64,000 bases of DNA, from the NCBI RefSeq assembly GCF_023017105.1, contig NZ_JALKEV010000020.1:1-64000 (forward strand), in the 5' to 3' direction. The position numbers and the translations under genes are program-made. The stretch is from Halalkalibacter sp. APA_J-10(15) (GTDB lineage Bacteria > Bacillota > Bacilli > Bacillales > Bacillaceae_D). The notes beneath the pieces are model-generated. The model was not told the origin of the DNA, made no database searches, and saw only the letters and a program-made list of their open reading frames with translations. Numbering within the stretch: the first letter of the stretch is position 1; every line of letters starts with the position of its first letter. Below are positions 1-8,353 of this stretch, piece after piece.

Positions 1-79
1 CCTGAAAAAACTGGCGACATGGCACTGGAGGAACACCAAACCGACAGTGCCATCGCCGGAAAACCATACGAAAAATACA

Positions 80-115
80 AAAACGGCTTTGAGAGTCATA
101 TCTCAAAGCCGTTTT
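80..115. terminator. Rho-independent terminator hairpin
   Basis: A perfect 15-bp inverted repeat (AAAACGGCTTTGAGA and its complement) with a 6-base loop. T-rich sequence flanks both sides, so it could stop transcription in either direction. Confidence 0.7.
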
Positions 116-128
116 GTCTACGGTCTGA

Positions 129-151
129 GAAAAGCCGCACAGCGGCTTTTC
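129..151 (-). terminator. Probable mutB terminator
   Basis: A 10-bp stem (GAAAAGCCGC) with a 3-base loop, ending in TTTTC on the minus strand, about 70 bases past the mutB stop. The first downstream hairpin (80-115) may act as a back-up. Confidence 0.55.
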
Positions 152-218
152 TTAATATCGTCGTTACGTAAATTTACTTATACCTACTTTGATTTAACTC
201 AATTTCTTATTTTACCCC

Positions 219-2357
219 TTATCCTTCTTTGTAAGAGGCTCCTTTTTCTACACGGATTTGTTCATTTAATTTGTGAATAACCTCTAATACCGCTTCTATA
301 ACAACTGTACCTGGATGAAAAATTGTTGTTACCCCCAACTTATTCAAATATGGAACATCTTCATCAGGTATAACTCCACCGACGATCATAAGCATATCCT
401 TTTTCCCTATCTTATTTAAGTGATGAACGAATTGCTGTATCAACTCCCGGTGGCCACCAGCAAGTGTACTCACACCGACACAATCAACATTCTCCCCCAC
501 ACATAGTTGTGCTGCCTCTTGAGGTGTTTGAAACAATTGCCCCATACGAACATCGAAACCAAAATCAGCAAATCCAGCTGCAATCACTTTGATGCCTCGA
601 TCATGGCCGTCCTGACCAAGCTTTGTTAACAAGATTGATGGCTTTTTCCCCACCCTTTCCTTATAATTCTTAATCTCAGTCTCAACCTGTTCCCGTTCAT
701 GCTTATACATCCATTCCATTTTATAGATGCCTCTCACATACGAAAGAGTGTCAGTATGTCTGCCCACAACTTGTTCAAGCGCATTAGAAATCTCCCCTAG
801 AGTCGCACGAGCTCTAGCCGCTTCAACCGCCAGCTCAAGTAAGTTGTTCCTTTTTTGTTTCATTTCATTCGTAATCGCTGCTAACCTTGCTTGAACGACC
901 TGATCATCTCTCCCTTTTTTTACAGCTGCAAGCTTCATCATTTGTCGCTCACGAATGTGTTTATTACCTAAATACAGCAGTTTTTCATCTGTTCTTTCTC
1001 TATGACTCGTATGCTTATTTAATCCAATGATAGCCTCTTGCTTCGTATCAATCGCTGCCTGACGCTCTGTAGCAGCTAACGCAATCTTTTTTTGCGGAAT
1101 TCCTGTCAAAATAGCTTTAACCATCCCACCATTACGCTCTATTTCAGAAATATGCTTCCACGCTTTGTTATATAACTGTGTGGTCAATGATTCAACGTAA
1201 TAAGAACCACCAAATGGATCAATCACATCTGTTAATCCTGTTTCATCAAGTAAAAATTGCTGCGTTTGTCGAGCTAGTTTAGCTGAGTAACGACTTGGCA
1301 AAGCTAACGCCTCATCATATGCATTCGTATGAAGTGACTGCGTATGTCCAATAACAGCAGCCATTGCCTCTATTGTTGTTCGGACTAAATTATTATAAGG
1401 AGCTTGAGCAGTTAAGCTCCATCCGGATGTTTGTGAATGAGCTCGCAACCGAAATGAATGCTCATTTGTCGGTTGAAATCGCTCCATTACGTTTGACCAT
1501 AACAATCGCGCTGCTCTGAGCTTTGCAATCTCTTCAAAGAAATTCATGCCAATGCCCCAGAAAAAAGATAGCCGGGGTGCAAATTGATCGACATTTAATC
1601 CTGCACCAATTCCAGCCTTCACATATTCCATCCCATTACAAATCGTATAAGCAAGCTCAAGCTCTGCAGGGGCACCTGCTTCTTGCATATGATAGCCTGA
1701 TACACTTACACTATTGAAGAAAGGGACGTGATGGGCTAAATAGGACATAATATTAGTTGAGATATCCATCGATGCTTTTGGTGGATAAATATACGTATTA
1801 CGCACAAGGTATTCTTTCAGTATATCGTTTTGAATGGTTCCTTTTAACTTTTTCTTATCCACACCATACTTTTCAGCTGCAACGATGAAAAACGCCATTA
1901 TCGGCAATACTGCACCATTCATTGTCATGGATACACTTATTTGATCAAGTGGAATGCCCGCAAATAGCTCGATCATATCTTCAACGGTGTCTATCGCTAC
2001 TCCAGCTTTACCAACATCACTTACAACAGCAGGGTGGTCAGAATCATAACCACGATGTGTAGCTAAATCAAATGCGATTGATAATCCCGTTTGACCATCC
2101 TTTAAGCATTCACGATAGAAACGATTGCTATCTGCTACAGTCGAGAAACCGCCATATTGCCTAATTGTCCACGGCTTTTTTTTATACATCGTTGGATAAG
2201 GTCCTCGTACAAATGGACGATTCCCAGGATAAGATTCAAGGTGTAGGCAAGCCTCACTTTCGCGATAAAAAAAGGATGTTTCCTCCTGATGAAGCTCCTG
2301 CTTATACAGTCGTTCAATTTTCGAAAAAGGTGTCCGTTGAAACGCCTTTCTTATCAC
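219..2357 (-). CDS. mutB: Methylmalonyl-CoA mutase, large (catalytic) subunit
   Basis: Adenosylcobalamin-dependent interconversion of succinyl-CoA and (R)-methylmalonyl-CoA. It acts in the cytosol in propionate and odd-chain acid metabolism, as a heterodimer with MutA. The N-terminal two thirds hold the TIM-barrel domain with the family signatures RGPYPTMY, PWTIRQY and FDLATHRGYDSDHP. The C-terminal domain has the cobalamin-binding DGHDRG (about residue 585), then GVSTLAGGH and IVGG. Length is about 712 aa, normal for the family. The longest frame starts at 2375, but a GTG at 2357 lies 7 bases after GGAGG and is the likely start. mutA lies just upstream. The usual chaperone gene meaB is not found downstream; there is a transposase tail instead. 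Confidence 0.95.
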   Translation of the reverse strand: MIRKAFQRTPFSKIERLYKQELHQEETSFFYRESEACLHLESYPGNRPFVRGPYPTMYKKKPWTIRQYGGFSTVADSNRFYRECLKDGQTGLSIAFDLATHRGYDSDHPAVVSDVGKAGVAIDTVEDMIELFAGIPLDQISVSMTMNGAVLPIMAFFIVAAEKYGVDKKKLKGTIQNDILKEYLVRNTYIYPPKASMDISTNIMSYLAHHVPFFNSVSVSGYHMQEAGAPAELELAYTICNGMEYVKAGIGAGLNVDQFAPRLSFFWGIGMNFFEEIAKLRAARLLWSNVMERFQPTNEHSFRLRAHSQTSGWSLTAQAPYNNLVRTTIEAMAAVIGHTQSLHTNAYDEALALPSRYSAKLARQTQQFLLDETGLTDVIDPFGGSYYVESLTTQLYNKAWKHISEIERNGGMVKAILTGIPQKKIALAATERQAAIDTKQEAIIGLNKHTSHRERTDEKLLYLGNKHIRERQMMKLAAVKKGRDDQVVQARLAAITNEMKQKRNNLLELAVEAARARATLGEISNALEQVVGRHTDTLSYVRGIYKMEWMYKHEREQVETEIKNYKERVGKKPSILLTKLGQDGHDRGIKVIAAGFADFGFDVRMGQLFQTPQEAAQLCVGENVDCVGVSTLAGGHRELIQQFVHHLNKIGKKDMLMIVGGVIPDEDVPYLNKLGVTTIFHPGTVVIEAVLEVIHKLNEQIRVEKGASYKEG

Positions 2358-2394
2358 CTCAGTCCCTCCCACCACTTCTCTCTTTTAACCTTGG

Positions 2395-3618
2395 TCACAT
2401 CATCACATATGCTTTCAACCAACCATTCCTTCTCGCTCGTTCTACCCCGCCTTGTTGCTCGATTCCAATAAATCTTTTCCAAGCCTTTTCCGCTATTTGC
2501 TCCGTTAACGATTCAATATAGTAAGAGCCTCCAATACTATCAATAGGAAAATGGAGGAATGCTTCATCTCTCAAGATCATCATAGCGTGACGGGCAAGTC
2601 TGTCATTTAAATGCGTATTCGATTCATTCTCGTCAAACGGTCGAACCGATAATTGTTGCACTCCTGATAAAATCGCAGCAATAGCACTTACAGTTACTTT
2701 TACTATTGACAGATGTGGATCACCTTTTACTTGTAACAAAGGATCTGCTCTTGCTTCGATCCAGGCCTTTTGAGCAATTGTTTCTGCACAATACTCCTTC
2801 ATAACGACCGCCCATAATGCGCGAAATGCCCGAATTTTAGCTATTTCTATGCTTAAATAGCTACCCACCGAGAAAGAAAATACCATCGATTTACCGATCA
2901 CACTTGGTTGAATACGTCCCCTAGCAATTCCTTCAATGTATTCAACTCCGATCGCTAGTGCTAGTGCAACTTCGGTTATCACATTCGCACCTAATTGACG
3001 ATAACCACCCGTATTAATACCGATCAGACGTATATTCGTAAAAGGAGAATGACGGATAAGCTTAGCTATCGTTTCATACTGTTGACTCTGCTGTTCATAC
3101 GTCAATTTCTCCTCCATGAATAGCCAAAACGGATCTGCTGTTATGGCACCTTGAATATGCCTCTTTTCATCTTCAGTTGTAAGACTAGCTAATAAATCAA
3201 TGAAAGCCTGCTGTAATTTTCCTGCTTTTATATGTAACTCTGTTTTTGTAAGTGGTAATACCTTTAGCAATTCTTCTAGCTTATATATGCCATCTTTCTT
3301 CCCTGCTTGTGATTCCGAAAATGATAACAAGAGTTCAATGCCATCGACTTCTTCCTCAAGCGCTTCCTTCATACGAGCTTCCGTTACTTCCTTTTCCCTC
3401 ATTGGAATTGATTGGATAATAAGTGGCTTTGTCAAATTTGCTGTATGTCCCCTCATAAAGGGAAATTGTCCTGGTTCATGGTAAGGGATAGCTTGATTGA
3501 TATGCGAGACCTTATGATATAAAAGATCGAGAACAATGTCCTCGTCGATCATTGTTTTTTGCTCCTTTGGCGTCAAAATTTGATCCACCGCTCGTTTCCA
3601 CTTATTATAATTCTCCAT
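2395..3618 (-). CDS. mutA: Methylmalonyl-CoA mutase, small subunit (short form)
   Basis: Non-catalytic partner of MutB. The 407-residue protein resembles the TIM-barrel part of the mutase: QFPFMRGHTAN corresponds to the RGPYPTMY region, and it has NTGGYRQLGANVITEVALALA and DSIGGSYYIESLTEQIAEKAW. It stops right after this domain (..GGVERARRNGWLKAYVMM). Small subunits such as that of Propionibacterium are over 600 aa because they carry a degenerate B12-binding-like domain, which is absent here. mutB begins about 37 bases later, leaving no room for a lost tail. The start is ATG after GGAGGAGCC. Translational coupling to mutB is likely. Confidence 0.85.
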   Translation of the reverse strand: MENYNKWKRAVDQILTPKEQKTMIDEDIVLDLLYHKVSHINQAIPYHEPGQFPFMRGHTANLTKPLIIQSIPMREKEVTEARMKEALEEEVDGIELLLSFSESQAGKKDGIYKLEELLKVLPLTKTELHIKAGKLQQAFIDLLASLTTEDEKRHIQGAITADPFWLFMEEKLTYEQQSQQYETIAKLIRHSPFTNIRLIGINTGGYRQLGANVITEVALALAIGVEYIEGIARGRIQPSVIGKSMVFSFSVGSYLSIEIAKIRAFRALWAVVMKEYCAETIAQKAWIEARADPLLQVKGDPHLSIVKVTVSAIAAILSGVQQLSVRPFDENESNTHLNDRLARHAMMILRDEAFLHFPIDSIGGSYYIESLTEQIAEKAWKRFIGIEQQGGVERARRNGWLKAYVMM

Positions 3619-3753
3619 AAAGGCTCCTCCATTTTTTATTACTTTATTATCAATGGAGGTACGTTATTCGTCTTTTCTTTAAAGCGATTTCCCCTAAGCT
3701 TCGAGCATTGCTGAAAGCGATGATTGCCCAATTTCCATTTGATCAAAGCAAAA

Positions 3754-3788
3754 GGCAACTGAAAAAGGTTCCATCTTTTTCAGCTGCC
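3754..3788 (-). terminator. Terminator of the IDEAL-domain gene
   Basis: A 14-bp stem (GGCAGCTGAAAAAG on the minus strand) followed by TTTTGCTTT, 20 bases after the stop codon at 3808. Confidence 0.75.
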
Positions 3789-3807
3789 TTCTAAACTCCT
3801 ATAGTTT

Positions 3808-4107
3808 CTATTCTTCAAATGGTAAGTATACTTGGAACCCATCCTCACTAATTGTTTTTCCTTCCACATGCGCAGCAAGCAACTCTTTATATTCTTTTGA
3901 GAAACGTTGAAAGCTGTCTTCATTTCGCTCTACTAATGCTTGATCTATAGCTGCTTCTAATTGCTCTTTTTTATAATGATACATAGAATATTCAAGAATC
4001 GCTTGTGCGTAGAGAGAATGAACAGTCCTTTGCGAACGACTTTGTAATGAACTAATTAACTTCAATTGTTTAATCACCTTTTTATCTAATGCATATTGTT
4101 TGTCCAT
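3808..4107 (-). CDS. IDEAL-domain protein
   Basis: Small soluble protein of about 99 aa. Residues 30-75 (YAQAILEYSMYHYKKEQL followed by AIDQAL.ERNEDSF..FSKEYKEL) match the IDEAL domain found at the ends of several Bacillus proteins such as YpiB and ComK-adaptor-like proteins. The C-terminal tail is acidic. The longest frame starts at 4128, but the ATG at 4107 follows GGGAGGGAAAGG at good spacing and gives the natural N-terminus MDKQYALDKK. It is monocistronic with its own terminator. The exact role is unknown; in other proteins the domain is a protein-interaction module. Confidence 0.75.
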   Translation of the reverse strand: MDKQYALDKKVIKQLKLISSLQSRSQRTVHSLYAQAILEYSMYHYKKEQLEAAIDQALVERNEDSFQRFSKEYKELLAAHVEGKTISEDGFQVYLPFEE

Positions 4108-4277
4108 TTTCCTTTCCCTCCCTCGCATTTCTATTCTACTAATACCCGATATCCCCTAATTGAAACCTTTTTTACATATCGACATCTTGATTTCAAAAAT
4201 TAAACGAATCAGCTAGTTGAGAAGGCAACCACTAGTGACTACTGTCTCAATTGAAATAGTTATTTAAAGAGAATGAT

Positions 4278-4316
4278 GTCTTGAAGGATACAATAAGCCT
4301 TCAAGACTTTTTTCTT
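4278..4316 (+). terminator. Orphan terminator on the plus strand
   Basis: A perfect 10-bp stem (GTCTTGAAGG / CCTTCAAGAC) followed by TTTTTTCTTTTTT. No plus-strand gene lies upstream, so it could end a short untranslated transcript from about 4,130-4,277 or act as an attenuator for the gene at 4,393. Confidence 0.7.
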
Positions 4317-4392
4317 TTTTAGAGAGGTTCGTTGTATTTACAGTAAAATCGGAGTATAATAAGAACATTAGTTCCCTTGAGAGGTGAGAATA

Positions 4393-4755
4393 TTGAAGCT
4401 AACAACAGAAGACCAACGCATGATTCGACTATTCATTCTCCTATCTATATCACGGAAAGCATTGGAAAATGATTGGACACAACTAGAAAAAGCTTCTTTA
4501 CGTTTACAAGCTCCCTATTTAGAGTTAACCCGCTCCACGTTAGATCAAATTAGTAAAGAAATGGCGACCGTTAAACAATATATGTTTCGCCATCATCTGA
4601 AAGTAGAAACATACAAAAATGATGGACTATTTACCGAATACCGTTACACATGTCGTGGATATGAAGGTAGCATGAAAATCCTAAATTCCCACTTAAAAAG
4701 CCAAGTGTTTGATTACATTACTTCAAGCTTCCTGACAATCAAGCATCCTTCTTAG
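4393..4755 (+). CDS. yhjD: YhjD-like protein
   Basis: Soluble, helix-rich protein of about 120 aa, resembling B. subtilis YhjD, whose function is unknown. The similar region is PYLELTRSTLDQISKEMATV.QYM with ..YRYTCRGYEGSMKILN following. A TTG at 4393 placed 6 bases after GAGGTG is the best start; a GTG at 4384 overlaps the ribosome-binding site. It stands alone between two terminators. The family match is from memory of short conserved blocks. Confidence 0.6.
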   Translation: MKLTTEDQRMIRLFILLSISRKALENDWTQLEKASLRLQAPYLELTRSTLDQISKEMATVKQYMFRHHLKVETYKNDGLFTEYRYTCRGYEGSMKILNSHLKSQVFDYITSSFLTIKHPS

Positions 4756-4851
4756 TGCGTCATTAATGGATTGGACGGTCAATCTTGATTGGTCACCTTC
4801 CACCATCACATTTAGTATAGAGCCGAATTTTATAAATTCTAACAACAAGAA

Positions 4852-4893
4852 AAAACTGGTTGATCAAGCACGAACGCTTAATCAACCAGTTTT
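4852..4893. terminator. Bidirectional terminator between yhjD-like gene and cheY
   Basis: Long stem (AAAACTGGTTGAT..AAGC with its complement), A-run on the left and T-run on the right. It serves the convergent genes ending at 4755 and 4906. Confidence 0.85.
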
Positions 4894-4905
4894 CCTTTCG
4901 GATTC

Positions 4906-5265
4906 TTATCCCAACACTTTATTAATTGCATCAAGTACTCGATCTGCCTGGAACGGCTTAACGATAAAGTCTTTTGCGCCTGACTGAATCGCATCAATAA
5001 CCATTGATTGTTGTCCCATCGCCGAACACATAATCACTTTCGCACCTGAATCGATTTCTCTAATGGCCTTGAGCGCTTGAATACCATCCATTTCAGGCAT
5101 TGTAATGTCCATTGTTACTAAATCAGGGCTTAATTCCTTAAACTTCTCAACTGCTTCAGCCCCATTTGCTGCTTCACCAGCAATATCAAACCCATTCTTT
5201 GATAAAATATCTTTAATCATCATTCGCATAAATGCTGCATCATCTACGATAAGAACAGATGCCAT
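4906..5265 (-). CDS. cheY: Chemotaxis response regulator CheY
   Basis: Single receiver domain of 119 aa. CheA phosphorylates it and it then binds the flagellar switch. Visible features are the acidic pocket D8-D9, the phosphoacceptor D53 in TMDITMPEMDG, the conserved switch region MCSAMGQ and Lys102 in FIVKPF. B. subtilis CheY has 120 aa. The ATG at 5265 is preceded by GAGGTGATGG and gives the canonical N-terminus MASVLIVDDA; the longer frame from 5292 is not needed. Last gene of a cheA-cheW-cheY cluster. Confidence 0.93.
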   Translation of the reverse strand: MASVLIVDDAAFMRMMIKDILSKNGFDIAGEAANGAEAVEKFKELSPDLVTMDITMPEMDGIQALKAIREIDSGAKVIMCSAMGQQSMVIDAIQSGAKDFIVKPFQADRVLDAINKVLG

Positions 5266-5292
5266 TTCCATCACCTCATTAATCTTTAACAA

Positions 5293-5739
5293 TTATGTTC
5301 CTTCAATAACTTTTTCTAAATTTAACAATGTAAATAAACGATTTTCGATTTTTACAACTCCACGTAAATAATCAGCTTCTACACCACCGACGACTTCTGG
5401 AGTTGGTTCGATTTTCTCAAATGGAATGTCAATGACATCATTTGCCCCATCGACAATAAAGCCCATCTCCATCTCATCCTTTTGAATGACGAGAATGCGA
5501 GTAGATTCATCATATTCCTTCTCAGCCAAATCAAAACGAGCTCGTAAATTTATAATGGGTGTAATCACACCACGTAAATTCATAACACCTGTTACAAATG
5601 GAAATGTACGTGGAATCCTCGTGACAGGCTGCATGCGTTCGATTGATTGAATATAATCAACCTCAATCGCATACTCCTCATCTCCTAATTGAAATACAAT
5701 TAATTTCAAATCTGCTTTAATCGCCGTTTCATACGACAA
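5293..5739 (-). CDS. cheW: Chemotaxis coupling protein CheW
   Basis: Adapter that couples methyl-accepting receptors to CheA at the membrane arrays. The protein is one CheW domain of about 148 aa: FQLGDEEYAIEV, IPRTFPFVTGVMNLRGVITPIINL, and the end block LRGVVKIENRLFTLLNLEK. The best start is the TTG at 5739, 8 bases after GGGAGG. It lies 25 bases downstream of cheA and 27 bases before cheY, so the three form one operon. Confidence 0.93.
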   Translation of the reverse strand: MSYETAIKADLKLIVFQLGDEEYAIEVDYIQSIERMQPVTRIPRTFPFVTGVMNLRGVITPIINLRARFDLAEKEYDESTRILVIQKDEMEMGFIVDGANDVIDIPFEKIEPTPEVVGGVEADYLRGVVKIENRLFTLLNLEKVIEGT

Positions 5740-5763
5740 AAGGATCACCTCCCCTTTCGTTTC

Positions 5764-7800
5764 TTATTTAATTAACGCATTCGTATCAACGATCAGTGCG
5801 ACTTGTCCATTTCCTAAAATCGTTGCACCCGAAATGGCAAATACATCTTTCAGATAATTTCCTAGTGATTTTAATACGATATCATGCTGACCAATTAACG
5901 AATCGACAACTAAACCTGCCACTTTCTCGCCTTTATGTACAATGACAAGTGAGCAGAAATCATCTTCAATTGTTTCACCAGGTACTTCAAATACGTCCTT
6001 CAAATAAACGAGTGGTACAACTTTGCCTCTAAAGTCAATGACCTTTTGTCCATGTGCACTATAAATATCAGATTTATTCACAATTGCAGTTTCAACAATC
6101 GAGGATAACGGAACTGCGTATGTCTCCTTTCGCACTTCAACAAGCATTACATCAATAATTGAAAGTGTAAGTGGTAATTGAATAGAGAACACAGATCCTT
6201 TCCCTAGCTCCGAATTCACTGTCACAACTCCACCTAATGACTCAAACGTGCTTCTTACGACGTCTAAGCCCACACCTCGGCCTGAAATATCGGTAATTTT
6301 TTCCGCTGTGCTAAAGCCAGAAGAGAACAGCAATCCATAGATTTGTTGATCTGTCATCTTTTCAATATCTTCTTCTTTAATCACACCATTTGCGAGAGCA
6401 CGTTTGATCACTTTTTCTCGATCAATTCCTGCTCCATCGTCCTCAATTTCGATAAAGACATTATTACCTGAGTGATAGGCTTTTAAAACAACCGTACCTT
6501 CTTCCGGTTTGCCATTAGCAATACGGACATCAGGGGTTTCAATTCCATGATCAATCGAATTACGTAATAAATGGACAAGCGGGTCACCAATTTCATCAAT
6601 GATCGTTCGATCTAGCTCCGTTTCCGCACCAATAATTTCTAAATTGACCTTTTTATTAAGGTCCTTCGAAAGACTACGAATCATTCGAGGGAAACGATTA
6701 AACACTTGCTCGACTGGCATCATTCTCATGTTCAAGATAATTTCTTGAAGGTCACCAGAAATTCGTGACATACGCTCAACGGTTTCATTAAGTTCTGAGT
6801 TTCGCAAGTCTGAAGCTATTTGCTCTAGACGCCCTCGATCAATAACGAGCTCTTCAAATAAGTTCATTAACACATCTAAACGTTCAATATTAACACGAAT
6901 CGTTTTACTTGCCTCTGCACGCTTCGGTGTATCAGCTGACTTTTCTTGTTTCACATTATTTGCTGCTTTACCTTTAGTTGCAACCGCAGATGCTGCTACT
7001 TGTTCGGAAGCCTGCTGTTGCTCTTTGATAGCAGTTGCCGAAGCCTTCAAGTCAACTTTCTGAATATCAACGGCTTCAATTTCCGAAACTTTGAGAATAC
7101 GATTTTTGACATCCTCGCCGGTTGACTTCGAAATAACGATTAACGTGAATGACTGATCGAATTTCTCTTCCTCCAAGTCCTCAGCAGCAGGATTCGTTTT
7201 AATCACTTCACCTATTTGTTCGACGACATCTAACACCATGAAAACGCGAGCAGCCTTCAACATCGCCCTTTCATCTAATGTCACTCTTAACTGATAAGCT
7301 TCAAACCCTTGTTCCGCTGACTGTTCAAGAACCGTTCGTTCAAATTCATCAAACGTTTCGATCTCCAATGAAGTTGTGTTTGAATGAGTAGTCTTTGGAG
7401 CAGATTCTTGACTTGGTGCTTCACCTTTATCAATTTGTTCCAATTGTGAAACAACTTCGCGAACATCTCGCTTTCCATCGCCACCACTAGCAATATCTTG
7501 AACCATTGCTTCCAAATCATCGACAGCAAGGAAAACAACATCCAGCACACCTGAAGTTGCGTCTAGCTTTGATTGACGAATCTTATCCAACACATTTTCC
7601 ATATTATGAGTCAAGTGGGCAAGATCTTCAAAGCCCATTGTTGCAGCCATACCTTTTAAAGTATGGGCAGAACGAAATACTTCTCCTACAATAGATAAAT
7701 CTCCAGGTGCTTGCTCTAGCTTTAATAAATTGTCGTTAATCGCTTGGAGATGCTCCTGACTTTCATCTAAAAAGACATCTAAGTACTCTGAATTTACCAA
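5764..7800 (-). CDS. cheA: Chemotaxis histidine kinase CheA
   Basis: Receptor-coupled kinase of 678 aa that phosphorylates CheY. Domain order: HPt domain with the phospho-His46 in SAHTLKGMAATMGF; a P2 region (about 160-260) with a Lys/Ala-rich linker; the dimerisation helix pair (about 295-360); the ATPase domain with HLLRNSIDHGIE, EDDGAGID and DISGRGVGLDVV; and a CheW-like domain to the end. The start is TTG at 7800 after GAGGTGATAAAG. Upstream on the minus strand is an extended -10 (TGCTATGAT). In B. subtilis cheA and cheW lie within the fla/che operon, whereas here the cluster is separate from flagellar genes. Confidence 0.95.
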   Translation of the reverse strand: MVNSEYLDVFLDESQEHLQAINDNLLKLEQAPGDLSIVGEVFRSAHTLKGMAATMGFEDLAHLTHNMENVLDKIRQSKLDATSGVLDVVFLAVDDLEAMVQDIASGGDGKRDVREVVSQLEQIDKGEAPSQESAPKTTHSNTTSLEIETFDEFERTVLEQSAEQGFEAYQLRVTLDERAMLKAARVFMVLDVVEQIGEVIKTNPAAEDLEEEKFDQSFTLIVISKSTGEDVKNRILKVSEIEAVDIQKVDLKASATAIKEQQQASEQVAASAVATKGKAANNVKQEKSADTPKRAEASKTIRVNIERLDVLMNLFEELVIDRGRLEQIASDLRNSELNETVERMSRISGDLQEIILNMRMMPVEQVFNRFPRMIRSLSKDLNKKVNLEIIGAETELDRTIIDEIGDPLVHLLRNSIDHGIETPDVRIANGKPEEGTVVLKAYHSGNNVFIEIEDDGAGIDREKVIKRALANGVIKEEDIEKMTDQQIYGLLFSSGFSTAEKITDISGRGVGLDVVRSTFESLGGVVTVNSELGKGSVFSIQLPLTLSIIDVMLVEVRKETYAVPLSSIVETAIVNKSDIYSAHGQKVIDFRGKVVPLVYLKDVFEVPGETIEDDFCSLVIVHKGEKVAGLVVDSLIGQHDIVLKSLGNYLKDVFAISGATILGNGQVALIVDTNALIK

Positions 7801-8221
7801 GACTTTATCACCTCGATGTGTTCTAAATAACCGATGAGGTTCACTTAAGAAACGTAAACGACATACGGAGCTTTTGTATCATCATAGCATATTTTAAAGT
7901 AAAAAAAGTAGATTATAACTAGTAAAATAGAAATAGTTTTTAAATAAGACCCTTCCATATTTAACAGAAATGATGACCACAAAGTGATTTTTGCTTACAT
8001 ACGATTCTCTCAACATGAAAATAGACCTACAAAAAAAATGAAAGCACAGAATTTTTCAATTGCTATTTCAACTAGGTATGTAGTCATATACTAGTATACC
8101 ATTTTCTTTCACTCATACAACAAGACAAATAAAAGAAATAAGTAATTTTTCCTATTCTATTAGAAATTCACGTGACTTGGATGAAAAATTCTCAAATCCT
8201 CGCCAATCATTTATTAATTCC
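7801..8221. other. AT-rich intergenic region between cheA and phnD
   Basis: Gene-free stretch between divergent genes. I see only a likely cheA promoter on the minus strand (extended -10 TGCTATGAT near 7,890) and no open reading frame of note. The phnD control region begins after it. Confidence 0.5.
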
Positions 8222-8222
8222 T

Positions 8223-8259
8223 TGTAAGTTATGTAAACACCTTGTTAATTATTTGTAAA
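8223..8259 (+). promoter_or_regulatory. PhoP-type box upstream of phnD
   Basis: Three repeats lie at exact 11-bp steps: TGTAAA (8232), TGTTAA (8243) and TGTAAA (8254), with a fourth weaker copy TGTAAG at 8223. Their complements (TTTACA, TTAACA) match the TT(A/T/C)ACA half-sites of PhoP boxes in Bacillus. A TATCAT with a TG extension (8291-8296) is a plausible -10. The same arrangement is found before pstS. Confidence 0.75.
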
Positions 8260-8353
8260 AAATTCCAATTTTCGTTGATTTGAGACATGCTATCATGCAA
8301 AATCACAAATGTACGACACATACTTACATAAAATTAAAAAGGGGTTGAACGAA

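Larger units (their letters stand above)
2..280 (+). pseudogene. 3' end of an IS1182-type transposase (cut by window edge)
   Basis: The open frame entering at base 2 begins LKKLATWHWRN, which resembles the conserved C-terminal region of IS1182-family (DDE) transposases, where a stretch like NLRKLATW is near the end. The upstream part lies outside the window. The reading frame runs through two hairpins (80-115 and 129-151), so the true end is unclear. Another frame, open to 171, also has transposase-like residues (KNGFE..ISKPF), so a frameshift is possible. A second IS1182 relic lies at 12,618-12,791. The assignment rests on a short motif. Confidence 0.45.

Noticed and set aside
80-151. CRISPR-like repeat pair at the window start
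   Set aside because: These are two unrelated terminator hairpins, not direct repeats with spacers. No CRISPR array, tRNA or rRNA gene was found in the window.
3679-3725. Two cre-like sequences (TTAAAGCGATTTCC, TGAAAGCGATGATT) upstream of mutA
   Set aside because: Each differs from the cre consensus at two fixed positions; too weak to call.
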